This document shows, piece by piece, positions 1 through 12,516 of a DNA stretch of 64,000 nucleotides (position 1 is the first letter of the stretch; each line of letters starts with the position of its first letter). The notes under the pieces are model-generated. The model saw only the letters and a program-made list of their open reading frames with translations. It made no database searches and was not told the DNA's origin. The translations under genes were made by a program, and so were the position numbers. Origin of the DNA: Moniliella sp. 'wahieum' (Eukaryota; Basidiomycota; Moniliellomycetes; Moniliellales; Moniliellaceae); assembly GCA_003971905.1 (NCBI GenBank), contig RSEE01000056.1:310001-374000 (forward strand). Reading direction: 5' to 3'.

Positions 1-675
1 CCAAGATCAAGTACGCCACGCTGCGTTCCAAGCCAACAAACGACGGCTCGAGGCTGAGCGCACGACTGCAACCCATGGTCTGGCCCACTAAGGCCTCAGC
101 ATGGCTTTTGCTTATTTTTTCGCCCACGGCTACGCCGCACCTGCCGCGTCTCCCTTTCAGGCACATCTCCATGTACCGTGCTACTCAACTCTCACCCGAC
201 AAGCTCGGTGTATATACCGCCCACACTCCCCTGGGCTGCCCCCAACCTTCTCTTTTTTCTTGATCCTTCCCTCCTTGCTGTGAGGACCCTATGCGCCGCT
301 TGGCCTTCTGGTCTGCGCCGCCTTCATGTGCCATACTCCTGATCTCCGTCTCCTTTCCTTTGATGTTTGTCTTTCTCCCCCCGCCTCTCGCTCACTTGAG
401 TTTGTCCGCGCCCCTTCACCGGCTTCACCGGCTGTCCTTTCTAGTTAACAGGATCTCATTCAATTTGGCGTTTCTTGGTATCCCGCTATCGTTCTGGGAC
501 TAGGAAGATGGATGTAGATTGCAGGGGCAAGGATGACCTCGATGACCCCTGTTTAATGATGTGAGATGCAAACGATCCACAGTGCTCTTTTGCATGCCTG
601 CAGGAAATCCGACGACGCTAGTACGGAGCTTTAGCCCTCATCCACACACGCCAACACATATACCTTGAGGGTAGT

Positions 676-690
676 CGTGAACGTTGAACC
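676..690. repeat. GAACGTT-type motif, copy identical to 63452
   Basis: The 15-mer CGTGAACGTTGAACC occurs here and again, base for base, at 63452-63466. Related GAACGTT words recur in other gene-free stretches of the window. The function is unknown. Confidence 0.6.
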
Positions 691-1161
691 CGTGAACACT
701 TTGCCCCTTGTCCGCACAGCCGGTCCGCTCGGCCAGCTAGGTTCGCATCGTCGGTACGTAACCCGCAGCTTACCGCACTCCACACACCCCACAACCCTGG
801 TCCCAGCTGCGCCTCGTCCCACCTACCGGCCGTCAGGCCTTAGGTCGGGTTTTCCGGACGGCTCCCACTCCCACCGCATCCTCAATGCCTGGCGTTTGGC
901 CACGACCCCCCCTGCCCGACATGCCCCGCCTCGCCACGTCGCAGCAGAGCAGCAGCGCCAGCTGGCCCCGCCTCTCGGGAGCCGGCCGCTGGACATGCTC
1001 ATCTGGTACAAGCCCGTCCCCATCGCCACGCTTTCACTGCCAGGCAGTCTGCCCTTGCCACCCGAAAACGCAAGTGCCCAATGCCTGCCCCGCCGAGGTA
1101 AGGCTAGCAGTTGGCACCGCCGCGCAGACTGTGACGGTGGTGCTCAAAACGGGGCCGTACT

Positions 1162-2190
1162 GTGGATGCTGGACGAGCTGGCAAGCGGATGGCACCTACT
1201 CCACCAAGGCGCCGCCATTGCCTTTGCGATCCAACTGTTGTGGACTTAATCCGCTCCTGGGCGACTTTAGTCCTCGTTGTCATTCTCCGCGCCTATCGCA
1301 TCGCAACCTATGCCGCTCTCACTGGTTCGGATCACCATCCTCTCCATCTTGTCGTGGGAGAGATCGGGTCATTTGGTAAGTCCCCCCCCTCCCCGTCTCT
1401 GGTTTGTTAGCGTTGCTTGGTTCAATTACTCACGCCTTGCAGTCGTCTCCCAAGTAATGTATGTCCAAGCAAGGCGCGAGGGAAGCCATCCCGACCACCC
1501 CTCCAGCTGTTGGAATGCAAGACGATCGCCTTGTCCTGCTCGACGAGCTCGGTTGGGTGGGATGCCACGTCTTGTACCTCCTGGCCCAAGCCCATCAAAC
1601 TTCCTCCCACCGTGCTATTCCCCGAACAGGTATACCTCCCTCCCGCCGACAAGCCAAGGGGCCAACAAAGCCCCCCACCGCCGCCGCACAAGTACCCCCG
1701 CTACACCATCGGAGACAAGTCCTTTGCTTGCCCCGTCCGCCTCTATCGCAGGGGAAGCAACGACGCTTCCTCAACCCATCTCACCGTCGCAGCTATCCAG
1801 CCTCTGCAGCACACACATCCCATCAATCCGTTCAATCCAGCCTCAACGCCAGCGCCAAGCACGTACGCCGACGCAGCCTCACATAGTCATATCTTTCTTT
1901 CGCCTGCACCGCAAGATGTGGAGGATGAGCTGTTCAGCCGTCCATCGGTGGGTCGGTGGACGCAGCACCGTCTCAATACCACAGCCGAAGGCCACCTCGT
2001 CTCGGGCATCCGTTGCACCAGTGGTCCGACGGCTGAAACCGAACCGGAACCGAGCCTGGAACCACAGACTATGGTGGTGCGTACACCTCCTTGCCGGAAC
2101 GGACGCGAGGGCCATCGACGACCGATGAATGGGGCTGGGATCCGCCCTGCCAAGTTCCGATCAGATCCACAAGTGGCATGGGGAAGCTGA
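1162..2190 (+). CDS. Possible two-exon hypothetical gene (weak)
   Basis: Exon 1 would end at 1375 with a hydrophobic segment of about 15 residues (LVLVVI core). A 67-nt GT..AG intron (1376-1442) has a CT-rich 3' end. Exon 2 would run in an open frame to a stop at 2188-2190 and is rich in Pro, Ser and Thr. The exon 1 frame does not join exon 2 cleanly in the longest open frame, so either another splice choice or a base error is needed. I recognise no domain. It could equally be chance open frame in GC-rich DNA. Confidence 0.2.
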
Positions 2191-3526
2191 GCGGGGCGCG
2201 AATGCCTGTACGGATCTGCTGCGCTCCCAAAAGGAGCCAACTTGGTCAGTGGGCATGTTCCCCGGTCGGGGTTCGGGGGGTGCTGTTCTTCGCTTGGCAA
2301 CTTTCCGAGTCCTATCCTTCCCTCTTGACGAGTTTGTTGGTGTGACGTTGAACATTGATCCTCGATCCTTGGGCCTTGAGCCTTGAGCCTTCATTGCTTC
2401 CTTCTCCAAAATTTGTTTCGTTTGCGTTTACAATTGACGTGATGCGTACCCCTCGGGAAGGTGTCCCCCCTCTCTCTTTCTCTCTGTAGATACGACAGGA
2501 TGTTGTGGAGGTTCCTACGGGCTGATCCAGAAAATCAAAGCCGAAGGAATTGTACACCCTTCTCTCACGCAAGATTGATACAGGGAAACGCAATCCCAAT
2601 ATATACGCAGCACTGAAAAGGTCTGTAGCTATAAGGTTCAAGCCGACCAGGTCGCGGTGTACCCCCATGAGGGCGTGCGAAGCAAGAGCCGAGGGGCAAC
2701 AGGGATATTTAGGGGGATTCGTTATTCTCTTCGGTCGCTGCTTTCCTCAGACCCATGGTGGATCTGATACCAGTTCCCTGGATCGGTTTGACCACATAAT
2801 AGCGAATCACTGTGCCAGACCCAAACCCCTCGATTTATGCTTGTGACACAGATGCCGACCCAAGGAAAGAAAGGGGGGGACGAGTCTTCAACGCACTGTG
2901 GAAGGACGTAGCCCGGACTAGGCAAGAATCCTATTATTGTTCATCTGCCCATTTCTCATGCCAGACGAGGCTCTCCCGCCCCTTGTCACTCAAGATCCAG
3001 GGAAACGTAGTGACATAAGGGATGATAGACTGAACGATGTGACCTTTCGACATGAAAGACCAATCTCCAACGGCGTTCCTGTCTCATCCTTGGCCGCTCT
3101 CGAAATCCAGCACTTCAAGCCCAAGCGAAAGACCAACCGCGAGATCAGGCGTGGATGGACGCTATGGTGCAGCGGCTCATGGGCGAACGATCGTCCCAAG
3201 AAAAGAGGGGAACGAGTTGGGCCTCGGCCGTGGACGAGGCCCACAGCTAGCTTGAGGTTGTGGTTGCTATAGAGCTCGCCCCTTCCCCCCGCTCCCACCC
3301 ATGCCCTTGGCATTCTTTAACCGCTTTGCAGCACATCCATCTGTTACCCGACTTTCACCTTTTAGGTCCAAGTCAAGCTTGTAGGTATGGGTTCAAAGTC
3401 ATATTGGTTGTAGGGGGGAAGAAGAACAGAGAAACGAGAAGAGAAAAGAAGAGAAGAGAAGAGGGGAGGGAGAAGGGACAAGGGATAAAAGAGGAGAGAG
3501 GAGAGACGAGAAAAGGAGAGCAAGGG

Positions 3527-4834
3527 TTATAGGAGCAATGCCAAAAAGCTGAGCCCCATCATCAACGCGCTCACCCCCCAGCCACGATAGATGGACTCAA
3601 TCCCTTCTTCCTCCACCATGGTGCGCAGACAATCCGCCAGGCCCGTGTACGGCCGCACCGTACCGGCGCCCGCATCCGCCTCAATCGCCGACGACGCACA
3701 TGGACGGAGCACCACTACGGGCTCCTCAACCGCACCGGGCTCGGAGGGCGGGGCGGCGGACCACCCTCCCAAAGGCGCATGTTCATCCTCTTCTTCGTCC
3801 GCGTGGTGGGCACTCACCCCAGCTTGGTGCGAAATGGGGTTGATGATCGGGTCGGACCCAACGGAGCGCGAGGGGGCTCACGAGCGCGTTGGGTAGACAG
3901 ACGGATGGTGGCACATTGCAGCGGGATGGTGACAGCACCACTGACCACACTCCACACCAAGAAGCCCGCCAGACCTAGGGCCGTGTACTGCCGTCCTCCC
4001 GATCCCGACCCGGGGCTGTCGGCCGGGAGCGAGGAGGCGCCCAAGTTATGTGGCTCCGAAGTCGCAGGGCCAAAGCAGATTCGCTGCGCCAGCGGGTTGC
4101 AAAACGCAATCAAAAGTGTGTGCAGCAAACATACGCTCGCCATGCCCGGCAACGTGTACAGTTTCCACGGCCGCCGTAGCTCACTGGGACTCAACAGTTG
4201 GCGTAGGTTCTGGATCGGTTGCGTCCAGGGCAATGCGTGGGGGTGCACAATCGTCCTAAGGAACAAACAACCAGGTCAGCGTCAACTGTTTTTCCGGCAC
4301 CAAAAGCGTATGAGACCCTTGGAACAGCTCCCGCTACGTACCGGTGGGAGAGAATGGACATGGGCAAGTCGACAAAGGCGGCAATCAGGACGCAGATCCC
4401 CAAAGCAAAGATCCCGATTTCACCCTTGGCCGCAGCGCGCTTCCACTTGGACCCGGACGTAACAAAGGGGGCGAGAAGGAGGGTGCCGATCAAGGTGAAC
4501 CAAGTCATTTGGATGGCCACGGGCAACGAGCCGCGGTACAGGCCAGTCCAACCCTCGAGGAGATCACGCGCTTGGCCATGCCAAACACACCCGAGGTCAC
4601 CGGGCCGATCTTGACCGGTTCGGCGCGGACAGAGAAGAGCCCGCTGGCGCGTCGGGAGGAGTGCGGATCGGCTTCGTCGGCCAGGCCGAGCGATACGGCA
4701 CGCGGAAGGTAGTTGGCACGGAGACGGACGAGGGAGCTCTGGAGCGGCTGGGAGAAGAGGATGGAGACGGCGGTGAGGATGGCGAAGCCGATGAGGGTGG
4801 CGAGGCCCATAAAGAGGCTCGTGAGGAGGCCCAT
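3527..4834 (-). CDS. Mitochondrial carrier superfamily-like membrane protein
   Basis: The start is the ATG at 4834 (MGLLTSLFMGLA). The C-terminal part contains a recognisable carrier half-motif: a G-L-x-D-C-L stretch, then EEEGIESIYRGWG, then a hydrophobic helix ending at TAA 3527. An earlier copy of the same pattern reads EGWTGLYRGSLP. Several hydrophobic segments lie between, as in the three-repeat SLC25 fold. An 86-nt intron at 4256-4341 (donor GTACGT, acceptor TTAG) joins in frame. Two frame changes are seen without an intron: near 4555, in the first YRG motif, and near 3815. The substrate cannot be told, and the PxDxxK signatures are degenerate, so a divergent fungal carrier is the safest call. 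Localisation to a mitochondrial membrane is inferred from the family. Confidence 0.65.
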
Positions 4835-4967
4835 GGCAGACAGACAGGCGCGCGGGCGAAGGCGGTGGGGGCGGCCGCTTGGCTTGGCTGCGGTCCGCAG
4901 AGCGGCTGGAGGGGGACGGCCCGGCTGGGTGCTCGGCTGAGGCTGACGTGCGCAGCGGCCGCTCCCA

Positions 4968-4977
4968 GTCACGTGAT
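4968..4977. promoter_or_regulatory. CACGTG palindrome upstream of carrier gene
   Basis: GTCACGTGAT lies 134 bp upstream of the carrier start at 4834. A second CACGTG sits at 5058-5063. The core is the E-box bound by bHLH factors of the Cbf1/Pho4 type. Its repeated presence upstream of other genes in this window supports a regulatory role. Confidence 0.5.
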
Positions 4978-5063
4978 GTACCGGCTGGCTCTGAGATCTG
5001 ACGCTTGGCTCCCATCCGCTGCAGTAGTCCGGCAGCCGTGAAATATTCAGGCGCACGCACGTG

Positions 5064-6338
5064 ACGCGTGATGGTCACGCCTCAGTCTGAGGACGAAGAC
5101 TCAGTTAAACGTTCAAGTTCAGCTTGCTTGAACTCCCATCGCCTCTCTCTCGCTCCTGGCTCGTCTACCACCCAGCCCCTCCTCCACCAGACCACCACCC
5201 CCCCGCCTGTTAACCATGGGCAGTTAGCCCAGCATTCCTTCCCCAGTGCGAAGCGCTGCCCCCGTTTGGGTTCCCCCACACTCACATGCGTAATATGCGT
5301 TACTTGGATGTACCACAAAATGGGGCTGGAGGATGGCATCGACAGCCTGTCTGAAAGGCTTGTGCGCCAGGGACGTTCAATATACTACAGATCTCCCGTG
5401 TTTATTCAGTCAATACTCAGTTGAGACGAACGCGCTTCATCCCCTCTTCTCCCTCTCTGGCCTCTCTGGGCCCCTAAGGCCTAAGGTCTCATCACTTGGA
5501 GCCGGACTGCTTGGCTCTATCATATACTCTTGGAAACTGTAGTAGGAGCTGAGAATCTATATTTCTTTTGTGGCTATTCGGGAACAAGTGCATATATTGA
5601 AGCTAGGAGGGGATCTGCTGTTGGCCTGCGACACGCGCAACACAGGTTCTGTCGTTTTTGGGTGCAAACCGAGTCGGAGCCCTATTGGATACAGATTGCC
5701 GTCCGTCTAGGCTGTCAGCCTACTTACTTCACCCTAGCGAAGAAGCGCCTCCTCAGAATTACGGGTCTGCGTCAGCGGCACGCGGCCTATTATGCCGTTT
5801 CATTGACTGTACTTCATAGGGAAGAACAGGGCCGATAAGCGGATTTTGTCAAGATGAGAGGCCTGAGGGGGAGGCTACGATTAGCCACTGGTAGGATCCC
5901 AATGAGCATGAGGCGCAAAAGGGGCACTCCTTTAGTAGGACGTGGGCATTGTGTTTGTTCTCTCCCTCTTTTTCCCCTCCCCATTTGCGACCTCCAGTGG
6001 ACAAGGCGCAACAAGCTGCGGCCGTTGGATCGTTCTGTGCCAGCCAGCCCCAATGCAATAAAACAATGGGAGCAGCAAAACGAGGCCAAGGTGCCTAGCC
6101 ACAGTGACAAGGACTGGCTGAGCGCTGTCGAACGTTGACTAGTGATCCGACCGATGATCTCCTTATGATCGCCCGGCCCCCAACCTAAGAACCCAAGAAA
6201 GTCACTAATAGCGACTTCAATAAGCTTCAACATGTTCAACGCTTCAACTCATCGAACTTTGTGTTACGCTCCGTTGCGCCCTAAACTTATGAAACGCAGG
6301 TGCCGCGGAGGGCATGGATGACATGGTACTTGGGGGTA
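5064..6338. other. Gene-poor stretch
   Basis: No coding region is supported. The open frames on both strands are short and compositionally random. AACGTTCAAG (5108-5117) and GAACGTTGAC (6130-6139) are two copies of the recurrent GAACGTT-type motif. This could hold upstream sequence of the next gene or decayed repeats. Confidence 0.4.
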
Positions 6339-6360
6339 AGCCTGAGCGCTCGCTCAGGCT
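6339..6360. promoter_or_regulatory. Perfect 10-bp inverted repeat
   Basis: AGCCTGAGCG and its exact reverse complement CGCTCAGGCT are separated by 2 bp. The element lies about 455 bp upstream of the Ser/Pro-rich gene at 6815. It could be a dimeric factor site or a hairpin; function is not shown. Confidence 0.45.
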
Positions 6361-6814
6361 GAGCTGAACGTGCGCTGAACCCAGGACGCTGACCAAGTTG
6401 GGGTGCGTGGACGCTCAACACAGGCGCTGTTCCTGTTGGACACTGGAATTCAGTACAGTCATGTCACACGCCACATCACATGCATCACACCCCGTGCCTG
6501 TCACAGCCGCAATCCAGGCCGCCCGGTGCTGAGACCAGCCGCCCCGCAACTCCACGGGGGCGGCGGCGGGATTTGGGCGTTTCGGACTGCGGACACTGCC
6601 ATGGTGCCGCCGGGTCCGCGGCGCACACAAGCAAAGCAGTGCCGAGTTTGTCAAAGCGCCCGCGTCACACAGCCCGCACTCGCCTAACCCCGCTGTGCTT
6701 CCCCCGCCGCCTCCGCCGCCTCTCGCCCGCGATAAAGGAGCACCGCACCGCCCACCGCCGCCGCCGCCACCCCCCCCACCACCACCCCTCTCCTCCCGCC
6801 CGCCACCTGCCCAC

Positions 6815-7729
6815 ATGCCATCCACCGCCGCCGCCCGCCGCCCCCCCCAAGGGCATCCTCGACCCTGCCTGCTGCCGCGCCCTGCCTTCCGAGCCGCGCA
6901 AGCCCAACCGGCTCAAGGACGCCTTCCTCGTCCCCAAGCCGCCCGGCTCGCTGGCCAAGAAGACCAACACGCTCTCGGCAAGTCGTACCGTCGCACCACC
7001 CCACCCAGCACCTTCCCCATCCGGGGACCCGAAATCCTTGCTGTCGACCCACGCGGGCCCTCTGCCTCCTACGGCGACGCCTGGGTTCCCACTTTTACTC
7101 CCCCCCCCCCGAAGACGGTTGCGACTCTACCGCATCAGACAAGAGCAGTACTTCCACCCACACTTCTGTCCAATCTACCTCCACGTCCCCCCCACCACCC
7201 CCTCATCTTCTTTCCCCACTTGAACTCGCCTCTGTGTCGAAGCAAGCCGATCGAGCGCCCGCCTCGCCGTCTCTGCGCTTCTGCCCTTTGCCCCTCACGG
7301 GCCGTAGGCGGACGAGTCGGTCCCAATCCATCTCTATTGGCGTTACGTCCCGCGCGCACATGCTGGCGATGCAAGCCAATGCAGAACTGCCATACCAACC
7401 GCCATTCCAACCAGCACACTCTTGTTCCTCCTCCCAACCTCCTCCTTCTGCCCCCGTCCCTGTTTCACAAAGAGACGACGTGGTGGACTTGGGCGAGGTA
7501 ATGCAAAAGGGTGTCAAGAAAATCATCAAGCGTCTCCGCAAGGAGCCCATCGACCGTCTGCCCACATCCCACCAGCCATCAAGCCCAACTCGAACCCCCT
7601 CCTGGCATGCAAAGGGCACGCCACTCAATCAACCTCGCTGAATTGCAGTTGCACCCAGACTCTTCGGCTCCTCCACTCTTTGATCGGACCACCCTTGTGC
7701 CCGAGTCGCCATTTGATCCAGAGGAGGAC

Positions 7730-7768
<39 letters not shown>

Positions 7769-7805
7769 AGACGAGGAAGAGGAGACGCGGTCCGTGTCGC
7801 CTTGA
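6815..7805 (+). CDS. Hypothetical Ser/Pro-rich protein with acidic tail
   Basis: I start it at ATG 6815 (MPSTAAARR). The readable protein continues through changes of frame near 6850 (in a C run), 6975, 7110, 7600 and 7735. It has a basic N-terminal part (PRKPNRLKDAFLVPKP), a Ser/Thr/Pro-rich middle, a short helical segment around 7480-7560 (EVMQKGVKKIIKRLRKEP), and a nearly pure Asp/Glu run before EETRSVSP and the stop at 7803-7805. I recognise no domain. The composition suggests an intrinsically disordered nuclear or cytoskeletal protein, but that is inference. The five frame breaks are most simply base-count errors, since protein-like composition resumes each time. Confidence 0.45.
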
Positions 7806-10800
7806 GGGTAGGATCTCTCCCATCCCGTTGTTCTGCTTTGCACATGATGGTGCTGCACCCTCTGTTCCTCCCGACATCAAAGAGTCCCGTCCGGCTGCGG
7901 ATGCGGGGGCATGCCCTACCTGTCTCTTCTTCATTTCCCTCCCTACGGACTTGGTCGAAATGCCACCCCCATACATTCAACCCTGCATATTTTTTTCTCA
8001 TTATCAGCATCTCACCCTCTCCTATTCCCGGGTATCCCCCCTTCTTTGGCCCACCACCTTCTAATGCGCATGGCCTCCCTATCATTCATCTCAGGAAGCT
8101 AAGCTAAGCATATGTTTTGTTTGCTGCCTGTTTCAATTGGCTGTGCCTCCACAACCTCTCTCTCTTTCTCATGACTCACACGTGGTATACGACGCTGTGG
8201 GCACAACATTCGTTATTATTCCATTCCGTCCCCTGTGCATGAATGTCGAACAAACAATGGTGATCACACTGAACCTAACCCCCTTTCTCCGCCTGTTTGA
8301 GACGGGATGCTCATCGCCGTTCATAAGGTACCCCCCGGGCTTTGGTTCTCTACTGACATAGCTATCGCTGTGAGGCTTCTCAGTACACGCGGATTACAAG
8401 AATAGGTAGAAAATGTCGGCGATGTGCAGGTGCTGTACATCGGCGAGGCGTTTGAATGGGGTTGGAGGACATGATGTTCCGAAGGCGAAAAAAGAGGTAG
8501 TTGATGTAACTCATGTGCATTTGTGTGCAGCGCCAGGGCCCAACTGCCGGCTGCATGTGAAAGCTTCCTATATGCGCCCACGGTAGCTGGCCAAGGGCTA
8601 AGGAGTCGATTTGGCGTAGTCGCCGCACGGAAGGGTGCGCTCTACGGGGACATGCGTCTTCACATTAGCCAGGGGAACATCGGCAATTGGTTTGGTCAAG
8701 ATCTATAACGTCAGGTAAATGGAACCTCATTTCATGTGGACCAAAATTCTGGCCATGCGGGACAGCATTGTTCACTGATAGGAGTTTGGCTCATCAGGCG
8801 CTCATCCTGCACCTAGTTCTGCTTGGGCACCGGGGTGCAGGGACGACTGGTGCAGCCCCGCTGAAGATAGGCCTTTGTTGGTCCTTCTCACATTGCTTTG
8901 ACCCCGCTCTGAGCAAACCGACGAGCTCTCATCGAGAGTCGTTCGTCCTGATGAATCCATCGTCGGACAGGCGCGTTTGAGAGATGGGGCTCAAACCGAA
9001 CTCGTCAAGCGAGACAGTCTCCAGAGGGTAGGTTATCGTATACGCGGACTTGACACTTCATCCTCATCTCTTTTCTTGTTCCATCACAGGCGCATGGTCT
9101 GACTCATTCCGCGCTGGTTCTGACAACAGTAAGGTGTTGGATAAGCCGGAGCTTGTGCCCCACTGGTCCGTGTAGTATATACGTCCTTCATCGCATTGTT
9201 TCGACTCCGCCGGATATTCATTGGTCCAGATCAATTGTAGGTGGTCACAGAATGACCCCATCAGACGGACCAGAGCGAACGACACTAGATCGACAATGAA
9301 TACGGGTAACGACACATGCGGACTGTGGCTTGCTTTCAGCTGTTCCTTCACGCAAAAGTCCACCTTTTGCTTAATGAACGCGGTGTTGCGTGTGTGATTT
9401 GTCCCAATGACGTGGAAGGTTGTTATTGGGAGTCTCCGCTCATCCGCTGGCCGTCTGGCAAGGTGATGTGCAGAGCCACGTCGCGTCGCGTCAGAGGCCC
9501 AGGAAGTACCGATGCCCAGTAGCTCCCGCGATAAAGGCTAGAGATAAAGGTGACTGTGCTAACATACGCGCTTGTATAGTTAGAGCACAGTCGTCTCGCT
9601 TGGCAACACATCACTAGCCGGAGGGCAAAGTGCACCCAGCTGACCTGGCCGTAGGCCCGGTAGTCTCCTAGTCTGACATATTAATGTCAGATGTGGACCA
9701 GTAGAGATGGTGGCCAGTGTTCGCCGGTTGGAACCAACTGAGATCGTGCTTGCGCGCCGGAGCCTATGATGCAAGAATGATGCCTGCTGCAGTATTGTAG
9801 CTGGTTATTGGTCGCGACTCGGTGTGCCCGGTGTGATCTTGGTGATGTCGGACGTCCCTGTGTCGAAAAGACAAGTACGGGTATCGACGACATCCGCGGT
9901 GCACATCCAATGGCTGGCAGTGCGGGGATCGCTGAAGCAAGAGTTGGAGGAGCTAGGGCTCCACAGTCTCCAGTACCTCGGTGTCGATACATTGCCGGGT
10001 TACCGACTGCGAACGTTTGAATGTGCGACTCAACTTGCACTGTTGCTTAGTTGCTTCGATCTGGCCATCAGGCACTCAACACACACGCAGCCTTATTCCC
10101 TCACCATCGAGCGACAGTAGGTCGGTCACGGGCGAGGACGGGCTGGCAAGCTCCGCGAAGCCTAAGCGCGCATTTCGCCTTCCTAACCCCATCCCCAAGG
10201 GTCGTGGGTCAGATTCAATCTGCAGACGATAGTCGCCCGTGCCTTTTAGAGGTTGCCCGTACCCAAACCGCCCTCCCTGTTTTCCCGTCCCCCGTTCTTC
10301 CTCTATGCTACACAGCCTTAAGTTGGCACATTTTCAGCCGCCTCTACTATACGCCAAAGGTTTCCCCTTGTCCCTATCCTCCCCGCTCGCACCAACCAAT
10401 CAGCCCAAGCGCGCAACTACCGTGAGTCGACCTTAGTATTTCCAATGGATTAGACCCCTTAACCCCCCGGGCGGGCCCCCTGGCAGCGCCCACCCTTACA
10501 CTCTGGTTATCCCTGCAGCAACAGCGCATCAGCGCTTCTTCAGTTAGGCCCCTGGGCCTGACTAGCCAAATCCGGCCAGGGGCAAAAGACTTGCCTAGAT
10601 AGTATATACGTTTATGGATCCCCCCGTATGTGAGTGGCAATCTGCTCTACCCCCACACTGTAGCCCACACTTGACAAGAGCCAGCCAGACCCCTGGTTCC
10701 TGCCTCTTTCACACACACCCCACCAGCATCCCTCTCGCCGTGTACCAGAGTAAGTGCAACATCCCGTCCAGGCAATGCTCGTGCGAGCCCCTGGCGGACC

Positions 10801-10869
10801 CAATAGTATCGCCGGTCCAGCTCACACCCGCACCGTCAACAAAACAAGCTAGGTCGCCAGGCAGCCGAA
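7806..10869. other. Gene-poor stretch of about 3 kb
   Basis: Only short, overlapping, unrelated frames are present on both strands. I see no transposase, reverse transcriptase or terminal repeats. A small hairpin, CTGACAT/ATGTCAG with a 4-nt loop, lies at 9673-9690, and GAACGTTTGA is at 10011-10020. 10610-10869 is probably upstream or 5' untranslated sequence of the coiled-coil gene that follows. Confidence 0.4.
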
Positions 10870-12516
10870 ATGGACGAAATGGACATGGACGAGCCCGCCC
10901 CCATCCGGTCTCGCACCCCCGCCCCATCCTGACGGTCCCTGAGACAGCGACAGATGACGATGAAGGCGCGCAGGCAAATGGTCCAGAAGACGTCCATCAA
11001 AATGACGCAAGCGATGCACAAGATCACGCCCGTGCCCCTGGAGGCGTGCAGGATGCCATGGATCAACGTGATCGGGATCCCTGATGCTAGGGCCTCAATG
11101 TCTGGGTGAATTTCAGAACTTCCTCGACGCTGTCAGGAGTGAGCTCCACGCCGCCCTCCCACAACAACAGACCGATACATTACTGCGTAGACAATCTAAC
11201 TTGGAACTGATTTCCGATCAGGCCGTGCGTGGCGTGCGCGACCTGGTTGACCGCGTGGAAGATTTGAGACGCACTATGCGGCGTCGCCAAACGATCGTCA
11301 ATGACATTCATGACCGAGTCCGCAACCTGATGGACAATGCGGCCGAAGAAGAGCAAACGACAGGGTTGAGCTGGTCAGTATCACCACATGATATACCATA
11401 TAGTATCACCGCCCCCGCCCCTGCGCACAAAAAGCACTCTCACACTGACCTAACTTACATATGTTCTTTGCGTCTGACAGCGATACTTCATCAGCGACCT
11501 CGTCTGGGTTTGCCTCCTGTTCAAGGCACCCTGGAGCGTCCGGCGAATTGTTGACTTCTGTCGTATCTTCGCCAGACAGCACGTTGCTGATGATGGTCTA
11601 GAGGCCACCACTCTCGATATCTCCCCGACTAGACCCGCCTTCAACAGGTTCATAGACAACATCATCCGGAGGCGGGTAACGCTCACTAAAGGCTATTTGA
11701 ATGAGGTGCGTTAACCCAAACCCCTAAACCATCTACTAACAAATAACACATTGTCCAGTTGCCAGAGAGCATGCACCATATCGATGAAGGCAACGGAAGG
11801 CGCACAATTGCAGCCTTTCAGGCTGATTCGTGCGTCATAAGGTTCCAGTCTACTTTCGCACCCTCTCTCACCAAGATCTCACTGTCGCCAAGGAGCGCAT
11901 CCGAATCCTGGTACGTACCGGCCCCCCTCTTAACGCGTTGATCATTTCCTATATAGCAATATGGCCACAATAACGTACTTCACCCGTTCTCATCAAAAGC
12001 GCTTCTGTTGCTACGCACCGAACGACATTGACTTCCGGAGGGAAATGGGACGTGTCTTACAAAAGCACAATTTCTCTGACCTATCTGACCTGTGCACCGT
12101 CTTGCTCGACCGGAGTCTGTCCAACGCCAGCCGCTGCAGTGACATTTTCAGTGCCATCACTGTCTCTTCGTCCGATCATAAGTACGTCGCCACTCCGTTG
12201 TCGTCCAGCAGGTCATCTGACTTTTTTCACTCATCGCTCCGCAAGCTATCTACTGGGCTGGACGAGTGCATGGGAGGATTTCGAGGGCATTGCGGACACT
12301 CATCTTCCGCAAGGAAACCCTGAAATTTGTACCGCCTGGCGTGCGAGACCCGTGCACAACTCACTCACACCACTGTCACATCGCAGTAACCTGGATGCAA
12401 ACCGAAAAGAGGAGGATGAACGGGACAATGAAGGCACTGTAGTCAACCTCTTTGACGCAGAGGGCACAGAGGGCGAGGACAACGACCGCACAGACGACTC
12501 TGAGACTGAAGAGTGA
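10870..12516 (+). CDS. Orphan coiled-coil protein, five exons
   Basis: Exons 11084-11373, 11495-11705, 11759-11910, 11957-12181 and 12246-12516 join in frame across four introns of 121, 53, 46 and 64 nt. Donors are GTCAGT, GTGCGT, GTACGT and GTACGT, and CTAAC or CTGAC branch sites are visible in several. The first exon encodes a heptad-like helix (VRDLVDRVEDLRRTMRR). Exon 2 has an aromatic/basic helix set and FIDNIIRRRVTLTKGYLNE. The C-terminus is strongly acidic and ends DDSETEE. An acidic N-terminus from ATG 10870 (MDEMDMDEPAP) probably belongs to it, but two frame changes lie between 10930 and 11084; otherwise translation starts at ATG 11084. A polyadenylation-like AATAAA lies near 12642. 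I recognise no family. The downstream exons are free of frame breaks, unlike most neighbours. Confidence 0.6.

Larger units (their letters stand above)
1..3500. other. Unassigned 5' segment, no recognisable gene
   Basis: I could not assign any conserved protein here. Two plus-strand stretches look weakly coding. One, about 1162-1375, has a hydrophobic run and ends at a plausible intron (donor GTAAGT at 1376, acceptor AG at 1441-1442). The other, about 1443-2190, is a Pro/Ser-rich open frame. They could be exons of one lineage-specific gene, or remnants. The stretch from 2300 to 3500 shows only short random frames and, at 3418-3530, a purine-rich AG tract. Confidence 0.35.

Noticed and set aside
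5814-6239. 141-codon minus-strand frame resembling a degenerate element
   Set aside because: No catalytic residues, terminal repeats or target duplications could be seen.
10870-12516. Mating-type homeodomain gene
   Set aside because: The intron pattern and acidic C-terminus prompted the idea, but no homeodomain W-F-x-N-x-R motif is present in any frame.
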